From assembly GCF_020149935.1 (NCBI RefSeq), contig NZ_CP083757.1, positions 4,551,501 to 4,615,500 on the forward strand: 64,000 nucleotides of DNA, read 5' to 3'. The position numbers were made by a program, and so were the translations under genes. The notes below the pieces were generated by a model that did not search any database, was not told the DNA's origin, and was given only the letters and a program-made list of their open reading frames with translations. Origin of the DNA: Marinilongibacter aquaticus. Lineage in GTDB: Bacteria > Bacteroidota > Bacteroidia > Cytophagales > Spirosomataceae. Below are positions 35,538-43,954 of this stretch, in pieces. The number at the start of each line of letters is the position of its first letter. The first letter of the stretch is position 1.

Positions 35538-36740
35538 ATGAAAATATATCGTCCCTTGGCAGAGGGTATTGTGCAAAATTTGCTTCTCGTGTTTAATGGC
35601 AATCAGCAAGCAGATCGCGTGGTGTCGGAATCGTTAAAGAGCAACAAGAAATGGGGTTCGCGTGACCGTAATTTTGTGGCCGAGAACACATATGATATTA
35701 TTCGTTGGTGGCGTTTGTTGAAGTATTCTGCGGAAATCAATGAAAGGAAAATTACCGATGAAAGCTTGTTTTGGAAAATGTTGGGGACTTGGTTTTTGAT
35801 CAACGACTATTCATTGCCCGAATGGGAAGAATTTGAAGGGCTTGATGCCGTAAAGGTGAAAAACAAGCAAAAGGAGGCTCTTGAAATAAGAAAAGTAAGA
35901 GAATCCATTCCAGATTGGTTGGATGAAATTGGTGAAAATGAAGTGCCCAATTGGGAAGCCGAGATTGGAGCTTTGAATCAGAAGGCCGAGCTGTTTATTC
36001 GTGTAAATTCTTTGAAAGTCGAAGTGGAGGCTCTTCAGGATATGCTGTTGGCCGAAGGCTTGGAAACCGAAACGGTAGAAGGGCTTCCTTGGGCTTTGAA
36101 AGTGGTGAAACGTGCCAAATTGGATCATTTAAAGGCTTATAGGAAAGGTTTTTTCGAGGTGCAAGATGCGGGTAGTCAAAGCATTGCCGAATTCTTGATG
36201 GCCACTCCCGGAATGGAGGTTGTAGATGCTTGTGCGGGAGCGGGTGGAAAGGCTTTGGCTTTGGCGGGTTTTATGGAAAACGAAGGACAGATTTTGGCTC
36301 TGGATATTCATGTCAAGAAATTGGATGAGTTGAAAAAAAGGGCCTTACGCAATGGAGTGGGTATTTTGGAGGTCGAAAAGATTGGCCAGCAAACGGTGCA
36401 TAAATATCAGTCTCGTTTCGATCGGGTTTTGCTCGATGTGCCTTGCTCGGGTTTGGGCGTACTGAAAAGAAAGCCCGATACGAAATGGAAATTGAAACCG
36501 CAGTTTTTGGAAAATATCAAAGCGACTCAAGCTCAAATTTTACAGGATTACAGTCGCATGCTGAAACCCAATGGGAAACTGGTGTATGCGACTTGCAGTG
36601 TGCTACAAAGTGAAAATCAAGATCAGATTGAGCATTTTTTGGCCGAAAACCCCGATTTTATTTTGGAAGAAGAACGCTTTCTCAGTCCATCGGAAACGGG
36701 CTTTGATGGTTTTTATATGGCTAGACTCAGTAGGGCCTAG
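35538..36740 (+). CDS. RsmB/NOP-family RNA (cytosine-5) methyltransferase
   Basis: This is a 400-residue SAM-dependent methyltransferase that makes m5C in rRNA or tRNA. The family fold begins with an N-terminal RNA-binding region (residues 1-130) and a PUA-like or NusB-less segment. SAM motif I is VVDACAGAGGKALAL. The two essential cysteines are in LLDVPCSGLGVLKRKPDTKW (motif IV) and LVYATCSVLQSENQ (motif VI). The preceding DAGSQSIAEFL is the usual lead-in. The gene ends in a TAG that shares CTAG with the convergent GH20 stop. Its exact RNA target is unknown. Confidence 0.9.
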   Translation: MKIYRPLAEGIVQNLLLVFNGNQQADRVVSESLKSNKKWGSRDRNFVAENTYDIIRWWRLLKYSAEINERKITDESLFWKMLGTWFLINDYSLPEWEEFEGLDAVKVKNKQKEALEIRKVRESIPDWLDEIGENEVPNWEAEIGALNQKAELFIRVNSLKVEVEALQDMLLAEGLETETVEGLPWALKVVKRAKLDHLKAYRKGFFEVQDAGSQSIAEFLMATPGMEVVDACAGAGGKALALAGFMENEGQILALDIHVKKLDELKKRALRNGVGILEVEKIGQQTVHKYQSRFDRVLLDVPCSGLGVLKRKPDTKWKLKPQFLENIKATQAQILQDYSRMLKPNGKLVYATCSVLQSENQDQIEHFLAENPDFILEEERFLSPSETGFDGFYMARLSRA

Positions 36741-38827
36741 GGTTTAATATGGATACTTTCGTCACGTATCCATGAGCCGCTTGGTGTCTTTTTTACGGGT
36801 ATAAATACGAACTGCCAATTTTGTTTTGCATAGGTTTTGGGGATGCAAACAACGATTTCGTTGTGCCCCCTTTTCAAGTTTATTTTACTTGGTGTGCGGC
36901 TCCAATAGAATTCTTCGTCAGTGTAGGGGATTTCATTGGCAGGTTTGTGCCAAGTTGGTTTCAAGTAGCGATTTTGTCCAGCATGTTTCCATTGAGGGCC
37001 TTTTAATTTATTTCCGTTGATTTGGACAAATCCACCATTGGCATCCCATTCTCCATTTTCGGGAATGCCTGCGGATTGCCTGTTTGATCGGGCCGGGCTT
37101 TCAAAACCAATTATTGCGTAGTAATCGGCCTTCATTTCGGTATTTATGACGCTTTTTAAATACACAACCTGCCGGGTGGAGTCGGCCCATTGGTTTTGCC
37201 CTAGCCATTCGCCGGGTTTAATCAGTCCCCCTTTTACTCTTCTTCCAAAAGCTATTTGTTCGATTTGCGTGGTCTCTTTATCGGAATAGGATTTGGGCAG
37301 AGACATTTTCCATTCGATATCCGAATGACGCACATAAGGGAAAGGCATTTGATTGAAAAAACGAGAGCGGTGCTCGGCCATTCTTTTCTCAAATTGCTGA
37401 AAATACTGTGCGGCGGCACTTTCTTTATTGGGCAAAGTGTGCATGTATTGTTCTGTATATTGCGAGCGACCACGCCAAATGGCTTCACTGTAAGCCAATG
37501 CTCCGGGCCAGACAGGATTGTGCAAGAAAATTTTGGATTTGTCGTCTACGCGAACATCATTCCAACAGCATAGAATACCTCCGAGAGCCCAGGCGTCGCC
37601 TTGTTTTTCTCGACACACTTGTTGGAAATAATACCGCTGAACTAACCATTCGGGGCTATCTGCATTCAAATAACCTGCATATGAATCGATATAAGGATTG
37701 CGGTTTTGGTGGTGTTTGGATACAATTCTTCCGTCATCGTACCAAATTTGTTGAATGGTGCCATTCAAGGGTTTTAGGCCGGGGTCCCAAACGACTGCTT
37801 TTCGCCCGTGATGGGCAAGCCGAGCTGTCATGCGTGAAATGAATTCGTCTGGATTTTTGATGCCAATTTCATCCGAACCTATATGGATTACCGGACAATC
37901 GTCTTTGGAGATTTCCGCACAAAATTCATCGATAAGGTCTTCCAAGATTGCCATGCCTTTTTCAGAAGACATGTGGAATCCGAATGTTTTGTCGAAAAAT
38001 TGGCTGTGCCCGGGCATATCGAGTTCTGGAATTACGCGGATGTGACGTTTTTTTGCAAATCGTATAATTTCACGAATTACCTCAAAACTGTAGCTGCTGT
38101 CTGGGTCTCGTCCTGCTCGCCTGAAAGACGGCTTGTTCAGTTCGGGATACCTTTTGCTTTCTGGCCGCCAAGCGGGGTTGTCCGTCAAGTGCCAATGGAA
38201 CGTGTTGAATTTGTATTGGGCAAAGCGATCGATGGTCTTTTTTAACTCTTCCGCGGACAAGAAATTCCGGCCCGTGTCGAACAGAAAACCACGAAGGGCA
38301 AATGCGGGCCAATCGTGTATTTCGCAGGCCGCAATCCATACTTCGCCTTTATCTTGTTGAATCAGTTGGCGAAGTGTTTGAATGCCATAAAACAATCCTG
38401 CTGCTTGCGGAGCCTTTATTTTTATGCCCGAATCATCTACGGTTAACCAGTATTCTTCAGCATTTTTGGCAAGGCTGTTGTCGGTCAGGATTTCCAAGAC
38501 AACAAAGGGCTTTTCGGCTTTACTTACCAATAATTCAATCCCGCTTTCGGCGAATAGTCCTTTGATATAGGTGTCAATAAACGGTTCGGATTCGCCTATG
38601 CTTTTGAATACAAGAGATTGGTCGAGCGAAATGTTTTTTCTGCTCCATGAAACATTTTGTGGGTAAGGGATAAGGGCCACAGGAGCAGCGTTCAATTCGG
38701 CCAAAGTCTGTTGTTCTTGCCATATTGGATTCGACTCTTGTGCATTCGCTCGGTTGGTGACTAAGCACATTAGGACAAGAAAAAGGACGCCAATTGGAAA
38801 AAGTATAGGATTGAATATTCTTTTCAT
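36737..38827 (-). CDS. GH20 beta-N-acetylhexosaminidase
   Basis: This is a 696-residue secreted exoglycosidase that releases terminal N-acetylglucosamine or N-acetylgalactosamine. The ATG at 38827 gives a signal peptide (MKRIFNPILFPIGVLFLVLM, cut after ANAQ). A GH20 N-terminal domain (near 40-150) precedes the catalytic barrel, which begins LRGFLFDTGRNFLSAEELKK. FNTFHWHLTDNPAWRPESK is the family hallmark. The catalytic Asp-Glu pair is in IHIGSDEIG near 317-318, with Ser in place of the usual Gly. The C-terminal beta domain contains SRTPSKINLKRGHNEIVVCIP. It is transcribed away from the Gfo/Idh genes with a 234-base gap. A role in glycoprotein or chitin-like glycan breakdown is inferred. Confidence 0.9.
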   Translation of the reverse strand: MKRIFNPILFPIGVLFLVLMCLVTNRANAQESNPIWQEQQTLAELNAAPVALIPYPQNVSWSRKNISLDQSLVFKSIGESEPFIDTYIKGLFAESGIELLVSKAEKPFVVLEILTDNSLAKNAEEYWLTVDDSGIKIKAPQAAGLFYGIQTLRQLIQQDKGEVWIAACEIHDWPAFALRGFLFDTGRNFLSAEELKKTIDRFAQYKFNTFHWHLTDNPAWRPESKRYPELNKPSFRRAGRDPDSSYSFEVIREIIRFAKKRHIRVIPELDMPGHSQFFDKTFGFHMSSEKGMAILEDLIDEFCAEISKDDCPVIHIGSDEIGIKNPDEFISRMTARLAHHGRKAVVWDPGLKPLNGTIQQIWYDDGRIVSKHHQNRNPYIDSYAGYLNADSPEWLVQRYYFQQVCREKQGDAWALGGILCCWNDVRVDDKSKIFLHNPVWPGALAYSEAIWRGRSQYTEQYMHTLPNKESAAAQYFQQFEKRMAEHRSRFFNQMPFPYVRHSDIEWKMSLPKSYSDKETTQIEQIAFGRRVKGGLIKPGEWLGQNQWADSTRQVVYLKSVINTEMKADYYAIIGFESPARSNRQSAGIPENGEWDANGGFVQINGNKLKGPQWKHAGQNRYLKPTWHKPANEIPYTDEEFYWSRTPSKINLKRGHNEIVVCIPKTYAKQNWQFVFIPVKKTPSGSWIRDESIHIKP

Positions 38828-39061
38828 AGGCTGCGAATTTCGCTTCAATTTGTAAAGAGTACAAGGAATGAAGGTCGCGAATATTTTGTGACAATTGGAG
38901 ATAGTCGATTAGCTGTTAAAACAGATAACTGCGTGATTTGCCCTAAATCTCGATTCTCATATCTACAATTTAGCTTTTGCTCTTCTTTTTTTTTATCTTT
39001 TTAGGATTTAGTACGAAATTCAGTAATTTCATTGCGGACTAACCTTTAAAATACCCTATTG

Positions 39062-40438
39062 ATGAAAATGAAATCTAAAGGATATAGTCGTAGATCCTTC
39101 TTGAAGGGAGCGGCGGCTACATTTGCTTTAAGTTCACTGGGCGTGCATTCGGCTTTTGCTGGCGGCCCGAAAAAGAAATACCGTGTGGCTCTCGTGGGTA
39201 CAGGATGGTATGGAAAATCTGATCTTTTCCGATTGATCCAAGTGGCTCCTGTCGATGTGGTGGCCCTTTGCGATGTTGATTCAAATCAGTTGAAGAAAGC
39301 GGCAGATTTGGTTTCGAAAAGATTGAAAACGGACAAAATCCCTAAGCTTTACAAAGATTACAAAAAGCTTTTGGCCGAAAACAAGTTGGATATTTTGATG
39401 ATCGGCACACCCGATCACTGGCATCCTTTGATATGCATTGATGCGATTAAGGCGGGTTGTCATGTGTTTGTACAAAAGCCGATCAGTATCGACGTGATGG
39501 AGGGTGAAGCCATGTTGGCCGCTGCACGAAAATACAATAAAGTGGTGCAAGTGGGTACCCAACGCAGAAGCACGCCTTATTTGAAACAAGCGAAAGAAGA
39601 TATTGTGGAGAAAGGTCTTTTGGGTAAAGTTTCGCATGCAGAGATTTGCTGCTATTACCACATGCGGAACCGCAACAACCCGGACGAAAAGCCCGTGCCC
39701 GATTTCTTGGACTATGATATGTGGGTTGGCCCTGCACCCAAAAGGCCATATGTGGGTTTACCACACAGGGGTTGGTGGAGAGCTTTCATGGAATACAGCA
39801 ACGGTATTGTGGGCGATATGTGCGTACATATGCTCGATGCCGTACGTTGGAATCTCGGACTCGGATGGCCGAAGAAGGTTACATCTTGGGGCGGGGTGTA
39901 TATTCAAAAAGATTCGCAGGCTACAACTTCGGATACACAGCTTGCTTTGTTCGAATTTGACGAGCTCAATGTGGTGTGGACGCACCGGGCATGGGGGCAA
40001 GCCGCTGATCCTAAATATCCTTGGTCTTACAAATTGTATGGAGATAAGGGCGTGCTCGAGTGCAATACAATGATGTACGACTTCAAACCTTTGGATGGCG
40101 GGGAGCCGATTCACCGGGATGTATTCATCGATAAAGTAAATTATCCCGAGGATTTGACCGAACAAGACATTGAATTGAATTGTGCTCAAGCCATGCGTGT
40201 GCACATGTTGGATTTCCTGTCGGCAATCGAAAATGGCGGTCGCCCCGTTGCAGATATCGAACAGGGACACATTTCAACGGCCAGTTGTATTTTGGCGAAC
40301 CTTTCGATGAAGTTGGGCGGACGCCCATTGGTCTATGATCCCGAGACGCGTGCTGTAGTCGGTGATCCAGAGGCTACGCAGATGCTCACGAGGCCTTATC
40401 GTGCACCGTATGTGCATCCGCATCCCGAACAAGTATAA
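39062..40438 (+). CDS. Gfo/Idh/MocA oxidoreductase with Tat signal (copy 1)
   Basis: This is a 458-residue periplasmic NAD(P)-dependent oxidoreductase of the Gfo/Idh/MocA family. The twin-arginine signal is YSRRSFLKGAAATFALSSLG. The dinucleotide-binding motif is VALVGTGWYGKSDL. The usual EKP catalytic lysine motif is here QKP in HVFVQKPIS, and DHWHPL lies just before it. The C-terminal domain has GDMCVHMLDAVRWNLG with the conserved His. I start at the ATG at 39062 because it is the nearest ATG to the signal. It is the first of a tandem pair, and related exported proteins take part in oxidative glycoside metabolism. Substrate is unknown. Confidence 0.88.
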   Translation: MKMKSKGYSRRSFLKGAAATFALSSLGVHSAFAGGPKKKYRVALVGTGWYGKSDLFRLIQVAPVDVVALCDVDSNQLKKAADLVSKRLKTDKIPKLYKDYKKLLAENKLDILMIGTPDHWHPLICIDAIKAGCHVFVQKPISIDVMEGEAMLAAARKYNKVVQVGTQRRSTPYLKQAKEDIVEKGLLGKVSHAEICCYYHMRNRNNPDEKPVPDFLDYDMWVGPAPKRPYVGLPHRGWWRAFMEYSNGIVGDMCVHMLDAVRWNLGLGWPKKVTSWGGVYIQKDSQATTSDTQLALFEFDELNVVWTHRAWGQAADPKYPWSYKLYGDKGVLECNTMMYDFKPLDGGEPIHRDVFIDKVNYPEDLTEQDIELNCAQAMRVHMLDFLSAIENGGRPVADIEQGHISTASCILANLSMKLGGRPLVYDPETRAVVGDPEATQMLTRPYRAPYVHPHPEQV

Positions 40439-40467
40439 ATTGAAAACAACCCTAGTGTATAAACAAA

Positions 40468-41832
40468 ATGAATGCAGTAAACAGAAGAAACTTTTTAAAA
40501 GGTAGTGCGGCCGCCACTTTGGCCGTGAGTGCTTTTGGTTTAAAGGCAATGGCCAGGCCAAGTGCTCCTCATTACCGCGTGGCACTGATCGGTACAGGTT
40601 GGTATGGCACTTCCGATTTGCTTCGCCTTATTCAAGTGGCCGATGTGGAGGTCGTTGCTCTGTGCGATGTAGATTCGGAGCAGTTGAGTAAGGCTGGAAA
40701 GCGGGTGAGCGAACGCCAGAAATCGAAAAAAGTGCCGAAACTTTACAAAGAATACAAGAAGTTGTTGGCCGAAACAAAACCCGATCTGGTTTTGGTGGGT
40801 ACGCCCGACCATTGGCACCCTTTGATTATGATTGATGCCGTGAAGTCTGGAGCACACGTATATTGCCAGAAACCCATCAGTGTGGACGTGATCGAGGGTG
40901 AAGCCATGGTGGCCGCCGCCAGAAAATACGGTAAGGTGGTGCAAGTGGGTACGCAGCGTAGAAGTACACCTTTTCTTGTACAAGCGAAAGAAAATATCAT
41001 TGAAAAAGGGCTTCTTGGAAAAATTTCACATGTAGAAATTTGCTGTTACTACCATATGCGTAACGGCTCGAACCCTCCTGAACAAGCAATTCCTGCGAAT
41101 TTGGATTATGAAATGTGGACGGGCCCCGCTCCGTACAGGCCGTATGATGGTTCGCCGCATATCCGTTGGTGGAGGGCTTTCAAAGAATATGGCAATGGAA
41201 TTATGGGCGATATGTGTGTACATATGCTCGATGCCGTTCGCTGGTGTTTGGATTTGGACTGGCCGAAGAAAATTACGTCGACGGGTGGAATTTATGTTCA
41301 AAAGGATGCCAAGTCGAACATTTCGGATACCCAAGTAGCCAATTTCGAGTTTGATGAAATGAATGTCGTTTGGACTCATCGAACTTGGGGGGCTCCATCC
41401 AACGACGCTTACCCTTGGTCTTATATTTTCTACGGCGATAAGGGTACATTGAGATGCAGTACACAGCAATATGATTTCACGCCTGTGGGCGATGGCGAGA
41501 AAATTCACGGTGAGCCTATTATCGATGGAAAAACTTATCCGGAAGATATGGATGAAGAAAGAATCGAAATTCATGCGGCCAATGCGAACCGTGCTCATTT
41601 GCGAAATTTCGTGGATGCGATCGAGAACAATACACTTCCGGTGGCCGATATTTTGCAGGGACACATTTCAACGGCCTCGTGTATCATTGCCAACATATCG
41701 ATGGAATTGGGCGGAAGGCCTTTGGTATATGACCCGAAAAGCATGACGATTGTGGGTGATCACGAAGCCACTCAGTTGCTGAACAGGCCGTATAGGGCTC
41801 CATATGTTCACCCTTTGCCCAGCAATGTATAG
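40468..41832 (+). CDS. Gfo/Idh/MocA oxidoreductase with Tat signal (copy 2)
   Basis: This is a 454-residue paralogue that closely matches the upstream gene along its length, so a tandem duplication is likely. The Tat signal is NRRNFLKGSAAATLAVSAFG and the dinucleotide motif is VALIGTGWYGTSDLLRLIQ. QKP again replaces EKP (HVYCQKPIS). The C-terminal GDMCVHMLDAVRW motif is retained. Differences are concentrated in the substrate-facing C-terminal half (for example GMNVV-like versus ELNVV segments), which hints at divergence in specificity. It begins 29 bases after copy 1 and is followed by a strong terminator. Confidence 0.88.
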   Translation: MNAVNRRNFLKGSAAATLAVSAFGLKAMARPSAPHYRVALIGTGWYGTSDLLRLIQVADVEVVALCDVDSEQLSKAGKRVSERQKSKKVPKLYKEYKKLLAETKPDLVLVGTPDHWHPLIMIDAVKSGAHVYCQKPISVDVIEGEAMVAAARKYGKVVQVGTQRRSTPFLVQAKENIIEKGLLGKISHVEICCYYHMRNGSNPPEQAIPANLDYEMWTGPAPYRPYDGSPHIRWWRAFKEYGNGIMGDMCVHMLDAVRWCLDLDWPKKITSTGGIYVQKDAKSNISDTQVANFEFDEMNVVWTHRTWGAPSNDAYPWSYIFYGDKGTLRCSTQQYDFTPVGDGEKIHGEPIIDGKTYPEDMDEERIEIHAANANRAHLRNFVDAIENNTLPVADILQGHISTASCIIANISMELGGRPLVYDPKSMTIVGDHEATQLLNRPYRAPYVHPLPSNV

Positions 41833-41871
41833 ATTTAAAGAAGCTTTTGTTTGATTTTCTTTATGAAGAGG

Positions 41872-41896
41872 AAGCACCGTGCGAGCGGTGCTTTTT
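41872..41896 (+). terminator. Rho-independent terminator after the Gfo/Idh pair
   Basis: An 8-bp stem (AAGCACCG / CGGTGCTT) with a 6-base loop is followed by a run of T. It begins 39 bases after the stop of copy 2. Confidence 0.85.
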
Positions 41897-42020
41897 CTTT
41901 TGAACTTATGCTCGAATCGAGTGGATTTAGTCTAAATTTCAAGTTTTTCCGTTTAAATTATTCCGTCAAGTTCCAAAATTTGCCGATTTGGACTTACTTT
42001 GTTCTAAGTTTATCTATAAT

Positions 42021-43388
42021 ATGAAAACTTGGCTAATCTTAACTTTACCTTTACTATTTACATTATGCAGTTGTTCCAAATACCATTCCTTTACCAAATA
42101 CTATGCAGTTAAGGGAGAAGCTTCCCAAGAAATAAAGGACATATCGCCCGATTTATTTACCGAAAATCCGGAGATTGTAGACAATGGTTTAGACAATGGC
42201 GTATACTGGTTGATGGTTCCCCAAAGCAGGGTAAGAGCCATGACTGTGTATGAATTCCCTTCTCCGCACCTCACGCATGTGAAGTGTTATCAGAATGGGA
42301 AAGAGGTGGTGGCTATGCCCAATACACGATACAGTTCGTTCTTGATCGGGCAATCGGGCGACATGCTCTTTTTTCGCATAGATTGCAAGCTCGAAGCCTA
42401 CATTCCGTTGAAAGTGTATGACCTGAACGAATTTTCGGGCGAAGAAACGAAACAGTTTTTACTCACCGGTTTGTATTTCGGTTTGGCTTTGGCTGTCATT
42501 CTTTTCAATCTGTCTTTTTTCTTCCTTTTCAAGGAACGGACATTCCTTTTGTACTCGTTTTTCGGCCTTTCGATCAACCTCTCGCTCTTGTATTCCGATT
42601 CTATTTTCAATTTCTTTTTCGGGATGGGCTCTTTCGATCATTTGGAAATGATTTTGCATCCGCTTACGGCTTCGATGGGAAGTTTATTTGCAAGTCAATA
42701 CCTCAATTTATCCGAAAATTTCAAAAGAGGTTGCCAAATTGGCTTGGGCCTCAATATCATCATGTTGGCCTTGGTGCCTTTCTATTTTTATTCTTTGGAC
42801 TATCATTTGTTCGCTGTCATTGAGTCTTTGGTTATGGGTATTCTCAGCTTTTATTGGCTGTGTGGCCTGATCAATTTGCAAAGGGCAGCTTATGCTCCAT
42901 ATTTTGCTTTGGCCTATATACAAATTCTCTTTTTTGCGGTAAATTATTATATCTCAAAAATCGCGGGATTGTCGACATTGGCTGTTTCTGAAAATATGCT
43001 GAAGATCGGCGGTGTGTTCGAAATGGCTTTGCTCACATATTCGGTGTTTTTCAGGATGCAATTGATCAAAGACGACAATACCGAAATGAAGCGTATGATC
43101 ATGGAATTTACGCAAGAAGGGGGGCATAAAATAAAGCCGGAAGAGGTAGATGACGAAAGGGATGTGGACAAGGAAGAGCAGAGTGAGCAAGAAGAGTCGC
43201 TTATGGATACGCTAAGCAACAGAGAAATTGAAATTATCCGTTTGATTCAGGCGGGGAAATCGAATAAAGAAATTGCGGAAGAGATATATCTTTCGGTCAA
43301 TACGGTCAAATACCATATCAAGAAAATTTTCGAAAAACTGGAAGTGTCGTCTCGGCACGAAGTGCGGAAGAAATCGACTTTCGACTGA
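42021..43388 (+). CDS. 7TM-DISM sensor fused to LuxR-type HTH
   Basis: This is a 455-residue inner-membrane protein that joins an extracytoplasmic sensor to a DNA-binding domain. The N-terminus has a signal-like segment (MKTWLILTLPLLFTLCSCS) and a periplasmic domain of about 120 residues. Seven hydrophobic helices (near 145-330) match the 7TM-DISM sensor family. An acidic, flexible linker (EEVDDERDVDKEEQSEQEE) leads to a LuxR-type helix-turn-helix at 398-450 (LSNREIEIIRLIQAGKSNKE, then SVNTVKYHIKKIF). There is no histidine kinase or receiver domain. It would therefore be a one-component membrane-tethered regulator. It lies between the Gfo/Idh pair and the rhamnose operon, either of which it may control. 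Confidence 0.85.
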   Translation: MKTWLILTLPLLFTLCSCSKYHSFTKYYAVKGEASQEIKDISPDLFTENPEIVDNGLDNGVYWLMVPQSRVRAMTVYEFPSPHLTHVKCYQNGKEVVAMPNTRYSSFLIGQSGDMLFFRIDCKLEAYIPLKVYDLNEFSGEETKQFLLTGLYFGLALAVILFNLSFFFLFKERTFLLYSFFGLSINLSLLYSDSIFNFFFGMGSFDHLEMILHPLTASMGSLFASQYLNLSENFKRGCQIGLGLNIIMLALVPFYFYSLDYHLFAVIESLVMGILSFYWLCGLINLQRAAYAPYFALAYIQILFFAVNYYISKIAGLSTLAVSENMLKIGGVFEMALLTYSVFFRMQLIKDDNTEMKRMIMEFTQEGGHKIKPEEVDDERDVDKEEQSEQEESLMDTLSNREIEIIRLIQAGKSNKEIAEEIYLSVNTVKYHIKKIFEKLEVSSRHEVRKKSTFD

Positions 43389-43451
43389 TCGCTGATTTCC
43401 AGCAGAAGCTCATCCAGTATTAGCAAGAGATTAATCGCGGTAAAAAAAGAA

Positions 43452-43477
43452 CAGGGCTCGGTCATGCCAAGCCCTGT
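43452..43477 (-). terminator. Hairpin with minus-strand T-run
   Basis: Arms ACAGGGCT and AGCCCTGT pair over an 11-base loop. On the minus strand the stem is followed by seven T, so it could end a long rhamnose-operon transcript. The distance to the kinase stop is about 480 bases, which is unusual. Confidence 0.55.
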
Positions 43478-43591
43478 CTAGCCAAAGTTTCTGTAGATTA
43501 GTCTTTGTTTGAACACTTGTTTTCATGGCTAAAATGATGAGCTTTAAAATGTCTTTCCTCCAAGAAATACCTCATCATTCAATGCTTCCTT

Positions 43592-43614
43592 CGAAGTATG
43601 AAAAACTTCGTTTT
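43592..43614 (+). terminator. Small terminator-like hairpin
   Basis: A 6-bp stem (CGAAGT / ACTTCG) with a 7-base loop is followed by TTTT on the plus strand. It lies 204 bases after the LuxR stop, so it could end that transcript. The short stem makes this uncertain. Confidence 0.4.
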
Positions 43615-43660
43615 ACCGTATTACAAAGTTAAGCCGATGCATATTTTATTTGGGAAATGA

Positions 43661-43712
43661 GGGTATAGTTTGTGGGTAGTTTTCGGGTAGTGTGGCGGGT
43701 AGTTTCGGGTAG
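43661..43712 (+). repeat. Phased GGGTAG direct-repeat array
   Basis: GGGTAG occurs at 43674, 43685, 43697 and 43707 (steps of 11, 12 and 10 bases), with a weaker GGGTA at 43661. The near one-helical-turn spacing places the motifs on one face of the DNA. Confidence 0.65.
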
Positions 43713-43857
43713 AAGTCTACTTTTAAGACCATTGGAGGTGGACTTTCCACTTTTTGGGCAATCTTTTTAGTCGATTTTCGTTCGCAAAATTTTGTTCGGA
43801 TATTCAAAGAAATTAAGAATAATATGCATGTTTTTTTTCTTGCATATCATGCCTTGG

Positions 43858-43890
43858 AGAAGCTTCTTTTATCAGAAGGCTTCTTGTTTT
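43858..43890 (+). terminator. Plus-strand terminator-like hairpin
   Basis: AGAAGCTTC pairs with GAAGGCTTCT, with one bulged G, over an 8-base loop, and is followed by TTGTTTT. It could end a transcript running from the LuxR gene side, before the convergent kinase gene. Confidence 0.45.
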
Positions 43891-43954
43891 AATGCAATTG
43901 AAGTTTGTAGGATTTGGGGCTATCTTCAAAAGTAAATAGCCCCGGTGTGTTGTC

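Larger units (their letters stand above)
43389..43954. other. 566-base convergent intergenic region with repeats and hairpins
   Basis: The spacer between the LuxR gene and the convergent rhamnose kinase gene holds no ORF I can support. It contains several hairpins and a phased GGGTAG direct-repeat array, listed separately. The number of structures suggests a noncoding RNA or a 3' regulatory region. Confidence 0.55.
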
